Positions 34,641 to 43,446 of a stretch of DNA of 64,000 nucleotides are shown here, piece by piece. Positions within the stretch are counted from its first letter, which is position 1. Each line of letters starts with the position of its first letter. The stretch is from Streptomyces guryensis (GTDB taxonomy: Bacteria; Actinomycetota; Actinomycetes; Streptomycetales; Streptomycetaceae), in the NCBI RefSeq assembly GCF_021261325.1, contig NZ_JAJSBI010000004.1, positions 310,001 through 374,000 on the forward strand, read 5' to 3'. A program made the position numbers and the translations under genes. The notes beneath the pieces were generated by a model. The model ran no database searches. It was not told where the DNA came from and worked only from the letters and a program-made list of their open reading frames with translations.

Positions 34641-36899
34641 TCACCCCGAGACGGGTTTCCGCTCGGGGTGCGCGGGGTCGAGGCTGAAGACGGTGCCGTC
34701 CGGGGTGACCGCGATCAGCGCACCGCCGTACGGCAGTACCCCGGACTTGACCACGTCGGCGCCCGCGAGCTGATCGGCGTGCGCGTCCGTCTGCCACAGC
34801 AGGGCGCCCTTGCGCGCGTCCAGGGCCGCGACCCGGCCGCTGGTGCTGACCAGGTACAGGGTGCGGGTGGCGGCGTCGTACACGGGTCGGCCCGAGCCCT
34901 CGGCGTCGGTCCGGGTCTGCCACAGCTCCTTGCCGCTCAGCGGGGACACGGCGCTCACCCGGCCGTTGGCCTCGGTGATCCACAGGGTGCCGGCGGCCAG
35001 CGTCACCGAGCCGTCGTACGTCTTCGCCAGCTTCGTGGTGGTGGCGGCGCCGGTGTCCGGGTCGACCAGCAGGATCCTGCCGAACTTCAGGTCCACGGGC
35101 CGCACCGGGCCGCTGCCGCTGCCGCCGCCCCCGACCACGAAGGCCTCCTTGCCGTTGACGACGCCGAGCATGCCGCTCAGGTTCGGGGTCTTCAGACGCT
35201 TCAGCACCGACCCGTCGGACCGGTCCAGCTTCAGGAGCACGGCGGCCCGGGTCTCGCTCTCCGGGAAGCAGTGCTCGTACAGGCCGGTGCCGATCGCCAC
35301 GAACTGGCAGTAGGCGTCGGCGGGCAGCTGTACGCTCCACCGGTCGCCGCCGGTGCGCGGGTTGCGGGCCGTGACCAGCCGGCCGCCGGGGTCGGCGGTC
35401 AGGACGAGGTCGCCCGACAGGGTCAGGTCGATGCTCGTGTCGTTCATCCTGCGGGCCCACAGCTGGTTGCCGCTCGCCGTGTCGAGGGCGACGACGCTGA
35501 CCGAGGTGGACTTGGCGTCGTTCGAGTAGACGGCCTGCCGGACGAGCATCGCGCCGTCCCGCACACCGAGGAGCGTGAAGTTGTTCAGCCCCGCGTCGGA
35601 CCCGATGGACGCGCGCCAGACGGTCCTGCCGGTACGGCCGTCCAGTCGTACCGGCAGGATGTCGTTGCCCGCGCAGTAGACCGCGTCCGCGTACGTCCCG
35701 CAGGTGGCGTCGCCCGGTGCGCCGCTCCCCTTCCCCAGCGCCTTGACCTCGCCCCGCGGTGCCGGCTTGAACATCGTCGTCTGCCAGGGCTGCCAGCCGG
35801 TGGGGACCGCAGCCCATCGGGAGCCGGCGGAGGTCGCGGAGCTCGCCGTCCGGGGGGTGTCCGCGAAGCCCGGCCCGAGACGTATGTACCAGAGCAGGCC
35901 CAGGGCCACCGCGCCCACCGTGCCGGCCGTGACCAGCAGCGGGCGGGCACGGCGGCCCCACCTGCCGATACGGCGGATCCGTCCGGGGAGTTTCGTCATC
36001 GCCACCGGGTCGGCCCCGGAGGAGGTCTCCCCCACGGTCCGCAGCGCGTCCGCGCGCAGGGTCACCGTGAGCGGCTCGCCGGGGTCCGGTTCGGGCAGGG
36101 CGTCCGCGAACTCCTTCGCCAGCTCGTCGAGTCCGGGCCGGTCCGCGGCCTCCTTGGTCAGGCAGTGCTCCAGGACGGCGCGCAGCGGCTGCACCACACC
36201 GTCCAGGACAGGTGCCTCGTGGACGACCCGGAAGGCGGTCAGATAGGGGCTGTCGGCGTCGAAGGGCCCTCGCCCGGTGGCGCAGAACACCAGCAGCGCG
36301 CCGAGCGAGAAGACGTCCGAGGCGGGCTCGACCGTGCGGGCGTCGGTGAACTGCTCCGGGGACATGAACGGCGGGGTGCCGATCATCTGGCCGGTCTCGG
36401 TCAGGGTGTTGTGGTTCTCCACCGCGCGGGAGATGCCGAAGTCGATGACGCGGGGGCCGTCCTCGGCCATCAGCACGTTCGCCGGCTTGAGGTCCCGGTG
36501 GACCACCCCGGCCCGGTGGATGTCCCGCAGTGCCTCCACCAACCCGAGGGCCAGCCGCCGCAGTTCGGCGGGGCGGAGGGCGCCCTGCTCACGGATCCGG
36601 TCGGCGAGGGAGCGTCCGGGTACGTACTGGGTCGCCATCCAGGGCCGTAGCGCCTCGGGGTCGGCGTCCACGACCGGTGCGGTGAAGGCGCCGCTCACCT
36701 TGCGGACGGCCGCTATCTCCTGCCGGAACCGGGCGCGGAAGACGGCGTCCTCGGCGTGGTGTGCGTGCACCACCTTGACGGCGACCTCACGGCCCGACCG
36801 CGATCTGCCCCGGTAGACGATCCCCATGCCGCCGGACCCGAGCCGGTCCACCAGTCTGTACCCGCCGACCGACTTCGGGTCGTCCTTGCGCAGCGGCAC
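34641..36899 (-). CDS. Membrane Ser/Thr protein kinase with PQQ-type beta-propeller sensor
   Basis: A 752-residue eukaryotic-type kinase. The N-terminal kinase domain (about 15-270) has the P-loop GSGGMGIVYRG, VAVKVVHAH, catalytic HRDLKPANVLM and metal-binding DFGIS, all intact. A juxtamembrane region, one TM helix (about 315-335, VTAGTVGAVALGLLWYI) and a C-terminal extracytoplasmic domain of about 400 residues with repeated W-rich blades (LWQTRTDAEG, LWQTDAHAD, GKELWQ) typical of PQQ/WD40-like propellers follow. No PASTA repeats. GTG at 36899 has AAGGAAGGGG upstream. The ligand and substrates are unknown. Confidence 0.92.
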   Translation of the reverse strand: MPLRKDDPKSVGGYRLVDRLGSGGMGIVYRGRSRSGREVAVKVVHAHHAEDAVFRARFRQEIAAVRKVSGAFTAPVVDADPEALRPWMATQYVPGRSLADRIREQGALRPAELRRLALGLVEALRDIHRAGVVHRDLKPANVLMAEDGPRVIDFGISRAVENHNTLTETGQMIGTPPFMSPEQFTDARTVEPASDVFSLGALLVFCATGRGPFDADSPYLTAFRVVHEAPVLDGVVQPLRAVLEHCLTKEAADRPGLDELAKEFADALPEPDPGEPLTVTLRADALRTVGETSSGADPVAMTKLPGRIRRIGRWGRRARPLLVTAGTVGAVALGLLWYIRLGPGFADTPRTASSATSAGSRWAAVPTGWQPWQTTMFKPAPRGEVKALGKGSGAPGDATCGTYADAVYCAGNDILPVRLDGRTGRTVWRASIGSDAGLNNFTLLGVRDGAMLVRQAVYSNDAKSTSVSVVALDTASGNQLWARRMNDTSIDLTLSGDLVLTADPGGRLVTARNPRTGGDRWSVQLPADAYCQFVAIGTGLYEHCFPESETRAAVLLKLDRSDGSVLKRLKTPNLSGMLGVVNGKEAFVVGGGGSGSGPVRPVDLKFGRILLVDPDTGAATTTKLAKTYDGSVTLAAGTLWITEANGRVSAVSPLSGKELWQTRTDAEGSGRPVYDAATRTLYLVSTSGRVAALDARKGALLWQTDAHADQLAGADVVKSGVLPYGGALIAVTPDGTVFSLDPAHPERKPVSG

Positions 36900-37116
36900 G
36901 CCCGAATCCCCTTCCTTGCACGGCAGTTCGAGCCCACAGAATACGTAACGGAGACGGCTTCGACGGGTGGGGCGCCTCCTCGCGGTCCGGTCCGGTCCGT
37001 CGTGGTCGACACGCCAGTGCCGGCGCCCCGTGAACTCGCCCGCACAGCATGGTCGTTCACTTGTGCGATGAGCAATGAAAATCTGCGACCTCCACGAAAT
37101 CCACGAAGGGGCTGAC

Positions 37117-37518
37117 GTGCGGGCCGGTGCCCTGCGGCTGCGACCGGCAGATCTGGCGGCGTCCGGGCGGGGCGATCTGCGGGCGGTGGTCGGGGAGTTC
37201 CGGCGCAGTGAGGTGCTGGTGCCGGTGGTGGACGGCTCGCCGGTGTCGGCGGAGGGGGCCGGGATCCGGTGGTTGTTCGTGTTCACGGACGACGCGGCGC
37301 CGCCGCGGTTCGCGGAGGTGCGCGGTGAGGCGGTGCCCGAGCGGGTTGCGGTGTATGGGGCGTCGCTGCCGGATCAGGTGGTGCCGGAGGTGGGCGGGCC
37401 GGTGGGGATCGCGGTGGACGCGGGCGGTGCGGCGGGCCTGGTGCTGCCTCCGGCGGCGGGGATCGTGCCGGACGCGGTGGCCGTGGATGCGGCGGGGATA
37501 GCGGGGGCGAAGACATGA
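37117..37518 (+). CDS. SseB N-terminal-domain-like protein
   Basis: A 133-residue protein with VLVPVVDG and RWLFVFTDD early and strand-helix repeats, the pattern of the SseB N-terminal domain (PF07179 type), a family of unknown biochemical role in actinobacteria. GTG at 37117 is chosen for GAAGGGG six bases upstream; an ATG at 37075 lacks one. It is divergent from the Ser/Thr kinase across 217 bp in which no other gene is seen. Function unknown. Confidence 0.7.
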   Translation: MRAGALRLRPADLAASGRGDLRAVVGEFRRSEVLVPVVDGSPVSAEGAGIRWLFVFTDDAAPPRFAEVRGEAVPERVAVYGASLPDQVVPEVGGPVGIAVDAGGAAGLVLPPAAGIVPDAVAVDAAGIAGAKT

Positions 37519-37557
37519 GCGGCGGCGGTTATGGATCTGCCTCTGATTTCGTCGCAT

Positions 37558-37591
37558 GGGTCGGGCCCGCACGACCGTGCGGGCCCGACCC
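37558..37591. terminator. Bidirectional terminator
   Basis: GGGTCGGGCCCGCAC and GTGCGGGCCCGACCC form a perfect 15-bp stem with a GACC loop between the convergent SseB-like and RND genes. Confidence 0.92.
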
Positions 37592-37600
37592 ACGTGCCGG

Positions 37601-40600
37601 CTACACCCCCGCAGCCTCCAGTACCTCCGCCTCCTCGGGCTCCCGGGACTCACTCTTCGCCGCCCGCTTCTTGGCCCGTCGCTCCTTGCGGAGCTCCAGC
37701 ATCGCGTAAAGCGTCGGGACCAGGAGGAGGGTGAGGAGCGTCGATGTGATCAAGCCGCCGATCACGACCACCGCCAGTGGCTGAGCGATGAAGCCGCCCT
37801 CGCCCGTGACGCCCAGGGCCATGGGGAGGAGGGCGAAGATCGTCGCCAGGGCCGTCATGAGGATCGGGCGGAGGCGGTGGCGGCCGCCTTCGACCACGGC
37901 TTCCACGACGCCGTAACCCTGCTTGCGGTACTGGTTGATCAGATCGATCAGCACGATCGCGTTCGTCACCACGATGCCGATGAGCATCAGCATGCCGATC
38001 ATCGCGGGGACGCCCATCGGGGTGCCCGTGGCGACCAGCAGGCCGATCGCGCCCGTCGCCGCGAAGGGGATGGACACCAGGAGGATCAGGGGCTGAGCGA
38101 GCGAGCGGAACGTTGCCACCAGCAGCATGAAGACGATCGCGATCGCCGCCAGCATCGCCAGGCCCAGGTTCTTGAACGCGCTGTCCTGGTCGGACGTGAC
38201 GCCGCCGATCTCGGCCGTGGCGCCCGCCGGGAGCTTCAGTGCCTTGATCTTGGACTGGAGCCTGGTGCTGACCGCGCCCGTGTTGTCGCCCGTCGGCTTC
38301 GCGGTGATGGCGGCGGCTCGCCGGCCGTCGATGCGGGTCATGGACACCGGGCCGTCGACCAGTTGCACCGTGGCGATGTCACCCAGCCTCACCGGGCCCA
38401 GCTGCAGGTTCTTCAGTTGGGCCAGCGTCGTCGCCGGGGTCGCCGACCTGACGACGACGTCGCGCTCGGTGTCGTCCAGGATCGCCTTGGCTGCCGTGGT
38501 GCCCTTCACCGCTTCGGCCACCGCCGCGCCCAGGGTCTGGTCGTTGAAACCGGCCGCCGCGGCGCGGGAGTCGGCCTTGACCGAGATGCGCGGCACGCTC
38601 TGCGCGAGGTCGCTGGTGACGTCCGTGACGTGGTCGAGGCCGGCCACTGCGGTGCGCACCTGCTCCGAGGCCCTGCGCAGGACGTTTCCGTCGGCCGCCT
38701 TCACCACGACGCTCAGGTCCTGGTTGCCGAAGCCGGCACCGGCCGAGACCGTCGTCGTGCCGATGCCGGAGAGCTTCTTCAGACCCGACTCGATGTCGCC
38801 CTGGACGTCCGTGGCCGACGCGTCGTCCTTCAGCATCACCTGGTACGACGCGTGGCTGGCTGCCGTGCTGCCGCCGAAGGCCGCCATGAAGCCGGACGAG
38901 CCGACCGTCACCTGGTAGTCCCTGACGCCCTTCACCGAGGAGAGCAGCCGCTCGACCTTCTTCGCCTGCTCGTCGGTCGCGGCCAGGCTGGTGCCCGGCT
39001 TCAACTCCTGCTTGACGGTGAGGACCTCCTGCTCGCCCTGGTCGAAGAAGTTGGTCTTCAGAAGGGGCGCCATACCGAAGGTGCCCACCAGGATCACGAC
39101 CGCCAGCAGCACGCTGGTGAGGCGGCGACGGGTCGCGAAGCGCAGGACAGGGACGTAGAAGCGCTGGAGGCGGCTCTTCGCCTCCTTCAGCTCGGCCTTG
39201 CGGCGGGTCTCTTCCGCGTCCTGCGGTGTGCCCTTCGGGGCGCGCAGGAACCAGTACGACAGGACCGGGACGACCGTCAGGGACACGACGAGCGACGCCA
39301 GCAGGGCCGCCGTCACCGTCAGGCTGAACGGGCCGAACAGCTGGCCCACCATGCCGCCGACCAGGCCGATCGGCAGGAAGACGGCGACCGTGGTGAGGGT
39401 CGAGGACGTCACCGCGCCGGCCACCTCGCGGACGGCGTTCAGGATCGCCGCCTGGCGCTCCTCGCCGTAGCCGAGGTGCCGCTTGATGTTCTCCAGGACC
39501 ACGATCGAGTCGTCGACGACCCGGCCGATGGCGATCGTCAGGGCGCCGAGCGTCAGCATGTTGAGCGAGAGGTCGCGCGTCCACAGGACGATCAGGGCCA
39601 GGACGACGGAGAGCGGAATGCTCACCGCCGTGACCAGGGTCGAGCGGACCGAGGCCAGGAAGACCAGGATCACGAGGACCGCGAAGAGCAGGCCGAGCCC
39701 GCCCTCGGTGGTCAGGCCGCTGATGGCCTTCGAGACCGCGGGGCCCTGGTCGCTGACGACCGTGATCTTCGTGCCGGAGCCCAGGTCCTTGCGGAGGGCC
39801 GGAAGTCTGTCCTTGACCGCGTTCGAGATGGCGACCGCGCTGCCGTCGTGGTCCATGGTGACCGTGACGGCGAGGGAGGGCTTGCCGTCGGTGCGGGTGA
39901 TGGAGTCGGCGGGGGCCTGCTGCTGCGTGACGGTGGCCACGTCGCCCAGGCGGACCGGCTGTACCCGCTGCTTGACCGGGGCCGAAGCGACCTGGCCCGT
40001 GACCATCAGATCCTTGATCTGGGCGAGCGAGGTGTAGCCGCCGCCGACCTGGATGGTGCGGTTGCTGCCGCCCTCGTCGAAGGAGCCGGCCGGGACGGTC
40101 ACGCCGCCCGCCTGCAGGGCCTGGGAGACCGCCTGCGTGGTCAGGCCCGTCTTCGCCAGCTTCCTGTCGTCCGGCGTGACGGTGACCTGCAGGTCCCGTA
40201 CGCCGTCGACCGCGACCCGGCCCACGCCGTCGATGTTTTTGAGGTCCGGCACGACGGTGTCGTCGAGCTGGTCGGCGAGGGCCTGCTGGTCCTTGCCGGA
40301 GGTGACGGCGAGGACGACGGTCGGCATGTCGTCGGTGGAACCGGCGACGACCTGTGGGTCGATGCCGTCCGGGAGCTGGGCGCGGGACCGGTTGACGGCC
40401 TGCTGGACGTCGGCGACGAGCTGCTTGGTGTCGTTGCCGTAGTCGAAGGACGCCATGATCACGGCGTTGCCCTCACTGGCCGTGGAGGTGACACCCGAAA
40501 CGCCGTCCACGGCATCGAGGTTGTTCTCGATGGGCTCCACGACCTGCTTCTCGACGACGTCCGGGGACGCGCCCTGGTACGGCGCGAGGACGGACACCAC

Positions 40601-40732
40601 GGGCAGCTCGATGGAGGGCAGCAGCTGCTGCTTGAGCTGGGGTATCGCGATCGCCCCGAAAGCGAGCGCGATGACGGACACCAGCCCGATCAGGGCACGT
40701 TGCGCGAGGCTGAATCTGGACAGCCAGGACAT
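37601..40732 (-). CDS. RND-superfamily (AcrB/HAE-like) efflux permease
   Basis: A 1043-residue permease with twelve TM helices and two large periplasm-type loops, the AcrB/SwrC plan. The start MSWLSRFSLAQRALIGL, the porter-domain ILAPYQGASPDVVEKQVVEPIE-like segment after TM1 and the proton-relay Asp pair in GRVVDDSIVVLENI (TM4) are visible. It uses proton-motive force to export drugs, lipids or metabolites. No membrane-fusion or outer-membrane partner is encoded here, as expected in a monoderm. Downstream of a histidine kinase-regulator pair, which may control it. The ATG at 40732 has GAGAGAC upstream. Confidence 0.92.
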   Translation of the reverse strand: MSWLSRFSLAQRALIGLVSVIALAFGAIAIPQLKQQLLPSIELPVVSVLAPYQGASPDVVEKQVVEPIENNLDAVDGVSGVTSTASEGNAVIMASFDYGNDTKQLVADVQQAVNRSRAQLPDGIDPQVVAGSTDDMPTVVLAVTSGKDQQALADQLDDTVVPDLKNIDGVGRVAVDGVRDLQVTVTPDDRKLAKTGLTTQAVSQALQAGGVTVPAGSFDEGGSNRTIQVGGGYTSLAQIKDLMVTGQVASAPVKQRVQPVRLGDVATVTQQQAPADSITRTDGKPSLAVTVTMDHDGSAVAISNAVKDRLPALRKDLGSGTKITVVSDQGPAVSKAISGLTTEGGLGLLFAVLVILVFLASVRSTLVTAVSIPLSVVLALIVLWTRDLSLNMLTLGALTIAIGRVVDDSIVVLENIKRHLGYGEERQAAILNAVREVAGAVTSSTLTTVAVFLPIGLVGGMVGQLFGPFSLTVTAALLASLVVSLTVVPVLSYWFLRAPKGTPQDAEETRRKAELKEAKSRLQRFYVPVLRFATRRRLTSVLLAVVILVGTFGMAPLLKTNFFDQGEQEVLTVKQELKPGTSLAATDEQAKKVERLLSSVKGVRDYQVTVGSSGFMAAFGGSTAASHASYQVMLKDDASATDVQGDIESGLKKLSGIGTTTVSAGAGFGNQDLSVVVKAADGNVLRRASEQVRTAVAGLDHVTDVTSDLAQSVPRISVKADSRAAAAGFNDQTLGAAVAEAVKGTTAAKAILDDTERDVVVRSATPATTLAQLKNLQLGPVRLGDIATVQLVDGPVSMTRIDGRRAAAITAKPTGDNTGAVSTRLQSKIKALKLPAGATAEIGGVTSDQDSAFKNLGLAMLAAIAIVFMLLVATFRSLAQPLILLVSIPFAATGAIGLLVATGTPMGVPAMIGMLMLIGIVVTNAIVLIDLINQYRKQGYGVVEAVVEGGRHRLRPILMTALATIFALLPMALGVTGEGGFIAQPLAVVVIGGLITSTLLTLLLVPTLYAMLELRKERRAKKRAAKSESREPEEAEVLEAAGV

Positions 40733-40936
40733 GGGTCAGGGGTCTCTCTTCTGTAAGCAGCAGATGAGCGGCAGATGAGCGGCACAAGGGCGGCGAAGGG
40801 GCAGACAAGGCAAACGCCGGCGCACAGGTGAGCGCCCGCCCCTTCACCCTGAGCCATCGACGGGCGCTGATCCGTAGGCCCCAGGTCCATTTCCTTATGC
40901 GGCGCATACTCCGGCCGCAGTACGGCCGCCTTGAGC

Positions 40937-41617
40937 TCACTCCACCCTTGGGCGTACCAGCCCGGACTCGTACGCGATCACGACCAGTTGCGCCCGGTCG
41001 CGAGCGCCCAGCTTGGCCATGGCCCGGTTGACGTGGGTCTTCACCGTGAGCGGGCTGACCTCCAGGCGTTCGGCTATCTCGTCGTTGGAGTGGCCGCCGG
41101 CGACCTGGACCAGGACCTCGCGCTCGCGCACGGTGAGCGCCTCCAGGCGTTCGGTACGGGCGGGGTCGCGGCCGTCGTCCGCGTCGCCCTGGGCGAGGAA
41201 GCGGGCGATCAGGCCCTTGGTGGCGGCCGGGGAGAGCAGGGCCTCGCCGCCGGCCGCGATCCGGATCGCGGTCAGCAGCTCCTCCGGCTCGCTGCCCTTG
41301 CCGAGGAAGCCGGATGCGCCCGCCCTCAGGGACTGCACGACGTAGTCGTCGACCTCGAAGGTGGTGAGGATGACGATGCGGACGTGGGCGAGGGCGGGGT
41401 CGGTGCTGATCATGCGGGTGGCGGCGAGGCCGTCGGTGCCGGGCATACGGATGTCCATCAGCACGACGTCGGCCCGCTCCTCCTTGGCCAGCCGTACCGC
41501 CTGAGCGCCGTCGGACGCCTCGCCGACGACCTCCATGTCGGGCTCGGAGTCGACGAGTACGCGGAAGGCGCTGCGCAGCAGCGCCTGGTCGTCGGCGAGC
41601 AGGACGCGGATGGTCAT
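40937..41617 (-). CDS. NarL/LuxR-family response regulator
   Basis: A 226-residue regulator. The receiver domain (1-120) has the acidic pair in VLLADDQ, phospho-Asp in DVVLMDIRMPGTDG and Lys in KGSEPEE. The output domain is a LuxR HTH (ALTVREREVLVQVAGGHSNDEIAERL). It overlaps the kinase gene by four bases. The RND gene starts 204 bp further on, and its promoter region has a small direct repeat (GCAGATGAGCG twice, 40759-40780). Confidence 0.95.
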   Translation of the reverse strand: MTIRVLLADDQALLRSAFRVLVDSEPDMEVVGEASDGAQAVRLAKEERADVVLMDIRMPGTDGLAATRMISTDPALAHVRIVILTTFEVDDYVVQSLRAGASGFLGKGSEPEELLTAIRIAAGGEALLSPAATKGLIARFLAQGDADDGRDPARTERLEALTVREREVLVQVAGGHSNDEIAERLEVSPLTVKTHVNRAMAKLGARDRAQLVVIAYESGLVRPRVE

Positions 41618-42837
41618 GCGGTTCCCCCCGGAGTGGCCGTACGGGTCTTGACCGGCAGGATCGCATGGACGCGGAAACCGCCGCCGTAGCGGGGGCCGGT
41701 GGTGAGGGTGCCGCGCAGAGCGGTGACGCGCTCGCGCATGCCGAGCAGGCCGTGGCCGCCGCCGCTCTCGGAGGCGTCGTCCTCGCCGGAGCCGTTGTCG
41801 AGGACGGTGATCTCCACGTTCGGGCCGACGCGTACGACGCTGACCTCGGCCTTCGCCTCCGTACCGGCGTGTTTCTGGACGTTGGTGAGGGCTTCCTGGA
41901 TGACGCGGTACGCGGCCAGGCCGACGGCGGCGGGGAGGGTGGTGCCGTTGTCGGCGCGGGCCACCTCGACATGCAGACCGGCGCTGCGGAAGGTGCCGAC
42001 GAGTTCGTCGAGGCGGTCCAGGCCGGGGGCGGGTTCGGTGGGGGCCTCGGGGTCGCCGGACTGGCGCAACAGGCCGACCGTGGCGCGGAGTTCGTTCAGT
42101 GCGGAGCGGCTGGCCTCACGGACGTGGGCGAGGGCCTCCTTGGCCTGGTCGGGGCGCTTGTCCATGACGTGCGCGGCGACGCCCGCCTGGACGTTGACCA
42201 GGGCGATGTGGTGGGCGACGACGTCGTGCAGGTCGCGGGCGATACGGAGGCGTTCCTCGGCGACCCGGCGGCGGGCCTCCTCCTCACGGGTGCGTTCGGC
42301 TCGCTCGGCGCGTTCGCGGATGGCCTGGACGAAGGCGCGGCGGCTGCGGACGGCGTCGCCCGCGGTGGCTCCGATGCCGGTCCAGGCGAAGATGGCGAGG
42401 TTCTCCTGGGCGTACCACGGCAGGGGCCCGAACAGCATGGACGCGCCGGTGAGGACCGTCATCGTGAGCAGGCCGAGGCGCCAGGTGGTGGGGCGGTCGG
42501 TGCTGGCGGCGACGGTGAAGAGGGCGATGACCGCGGACATCGCGACGGGGGCGCGGGGGTCGCCGACGACGCACTCGACGAGGGAGACGGTGCCGGTGAG
42601 GGCGAGGACCGTTCGGGGAGCGCGGCGGCGGAATACCAGCGCGAGGGCGCCGAGGACCATCAGCACGAGGGCGAGGGCGTCGGGGGTGCGGACGCCCCAG
42701 GTGACGCCGTTCCTGCCGTGCGGGTCCACGAAGGAGCCGGCCACCATGCAGACCAGTACGCCGGCCGCCAGGCTCGCGTCCAGTGCGAGGGGGTGCGCCT
42801 TCAGGCGACATCTTGTGCGTTCCAGCTTGCCGCTCAC
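41614..42837 (-). CDS. Sensor histidine kinase (HisKA_3/DesK type)
   Basis: A 407-residue kinase with an N-terminal block of about five TM helices (LALDASLAAGVLVCMVAGSFV onward) and almost no extracytoplasmic domain. The phospho-His is in RIARDLHDVVAHHIALV, followed by VIQEALTNVQKHAG (N box), VLDNGSGEDD and GHGLLGMRERV (G box). The form suits membrane or small-molecule sensing. GTG at 42837 (VSGKLERTRC) is chosen because a TACTGT hexamer lies just upstream, as for a leaderless mRNA; the longer frame from 42888 is less likely. Confidence 0.93.
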   Translation of the reverse strand: MSGKLERTRCRLKAHPLALDASLAAGVLVCMVAGSFVDPHGRNGVTWGVRTPDALALVLMVLGALALVFRRRAPRTVLALTGTVSLVECVVGDPRAPVAMSAVIALFTVAASTDRPTTWRLGLLTMTVLTGASMLFGPLPWYAQENLAIFAWTGIGATAGDAVRSRRAFVQAIRERAERAERTREEEARRRVAEERLRIARDLHDVVAHHIALVNVQAGVAAHVMDKRPDQAKEALAHVREASRSALNELRATVGLLRQSGDPEAPTEPAPGLDRLDELVGTFRSAGLHVEVARADNGTTLPAAVGLAAYRVIQEALTNVQKHAGTEAKAEVSVVRVGPNVEITVLDNGSGEDDASESGGGHGLLGMRERVTALRGTLTTGPRYGGGFRVHAILPVKTRTATPGGTA

Positions 42838-42953
42838 GTTTGAACAGTACGGGGCGGTTGTCCCGGCCGGAACTGGTGGTGGGTGCACGCTGCCGTGCCG
42901 GTGCCGGGGGCTGCCGCCCCCAGACCCCCGCTTCGGCCCTGAGGGGCCTCGTC

Positions 42954-42974
42954 CTCAAACGCCGGACGAGCTGA
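42954..42974. repeat. Second dispersed repeat family, copy A
   Basis: CTCAAACGCCGGACGAGCTG and one more A. The copy at 43048 differs in two bases. From memory, similar CAAACGCCGGAC elements are common between Streptomyces genes. The 299-bp gap 42838-43136 holds both copies and no gene. Confidence 0.65.
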
Positions 42975-43047
42975 AAGACGCGGACCGGCGGCGAGAACGC
43001 TCCGCCCCCGGCGGGCGGGTGGGGGATCGGGATGGCAGTCCCTGGTG

Positions 43048-43068
43048 CTCAAACGCCGGACAGGCTGA
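43048..43068. repeat. Second dispersed repeat family, copy B
   Basis: CTCAAACGCCGGACAGGCTG and one more A, 94 bp after copy A, followed by a similar ACGGACGCGG tail. Confidence 0.65.
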
Positions 43069-43136
43069 CGGACGCGGCCCGACGCCACAAAGGCGCCGCC
43101 CGGCGGAAGGAAGCAGACCCGTGACCGGCGGAGCCG

Positions 43137-43424
43137 TCAGCCCGGGATCAAGCCGTCGTCCCTCAGCAGATCCCGGACCTCCTCCAAGGTGGCGTCCTGA
43201 GACGGCAGGATCAGCTCCGACGGTTCCAGGGAGTCGTCCGGCAGCGGGGCGCCCAGTTCGCGGACCTTGGCCAGGAGGGCCTCCAGGGTGCGGCGGAAGC
43301 CGGGGCCGTCGCCCTTCTCCATTTCCTGCAGGAGTACGTCGTCGAGCTTGTTGAGTTCGGTGAGGTGGCTGTCCGCCAGCCTCACCTGCCCCTCCCCCAT
43401 GATCCGTACGATCATGTCGCCCAT
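43137..43424 (-). CDS. pspAA: PspA-associated protein (PspAA family)
   Basis: A 95-residue protein that begins MGDMIVRIMGEGQVRL, the start of the PspAA domain found beside PspA in actinobacteria and archaea. The rest is two helical segments (LTELNKLDDVLLQEMEKG and EEVRDLLRDDGL). AGGAGG lies 5 nt before the ATG at 43424. It is 22 bp downstream of pspA and surely in its operon; it is thought to modulate PspA assembly on stressed membranes. Confidence 0.88.
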   Translation of the reverse strand: MGDMIVRIMGEGQVRLADSHLTELNKLDDVLLQEMEKGDGPGFRRTLEALLAKVRELGAPLPDDSLEPSELILPSQDATLEEVRDLLRDDGLIPG

Positions 43425-43446
43425 GTAGGCCTCCTAGGCGTGGCCC

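Noticed and set aside
37556..40756. A 3.2-kb plus-strand open frame opposite the RND gene
   Set aside because: Sequence is Arg/Asp/His-rich low-complexity typical of antisense frames; the RND protein on the other strand is certain.
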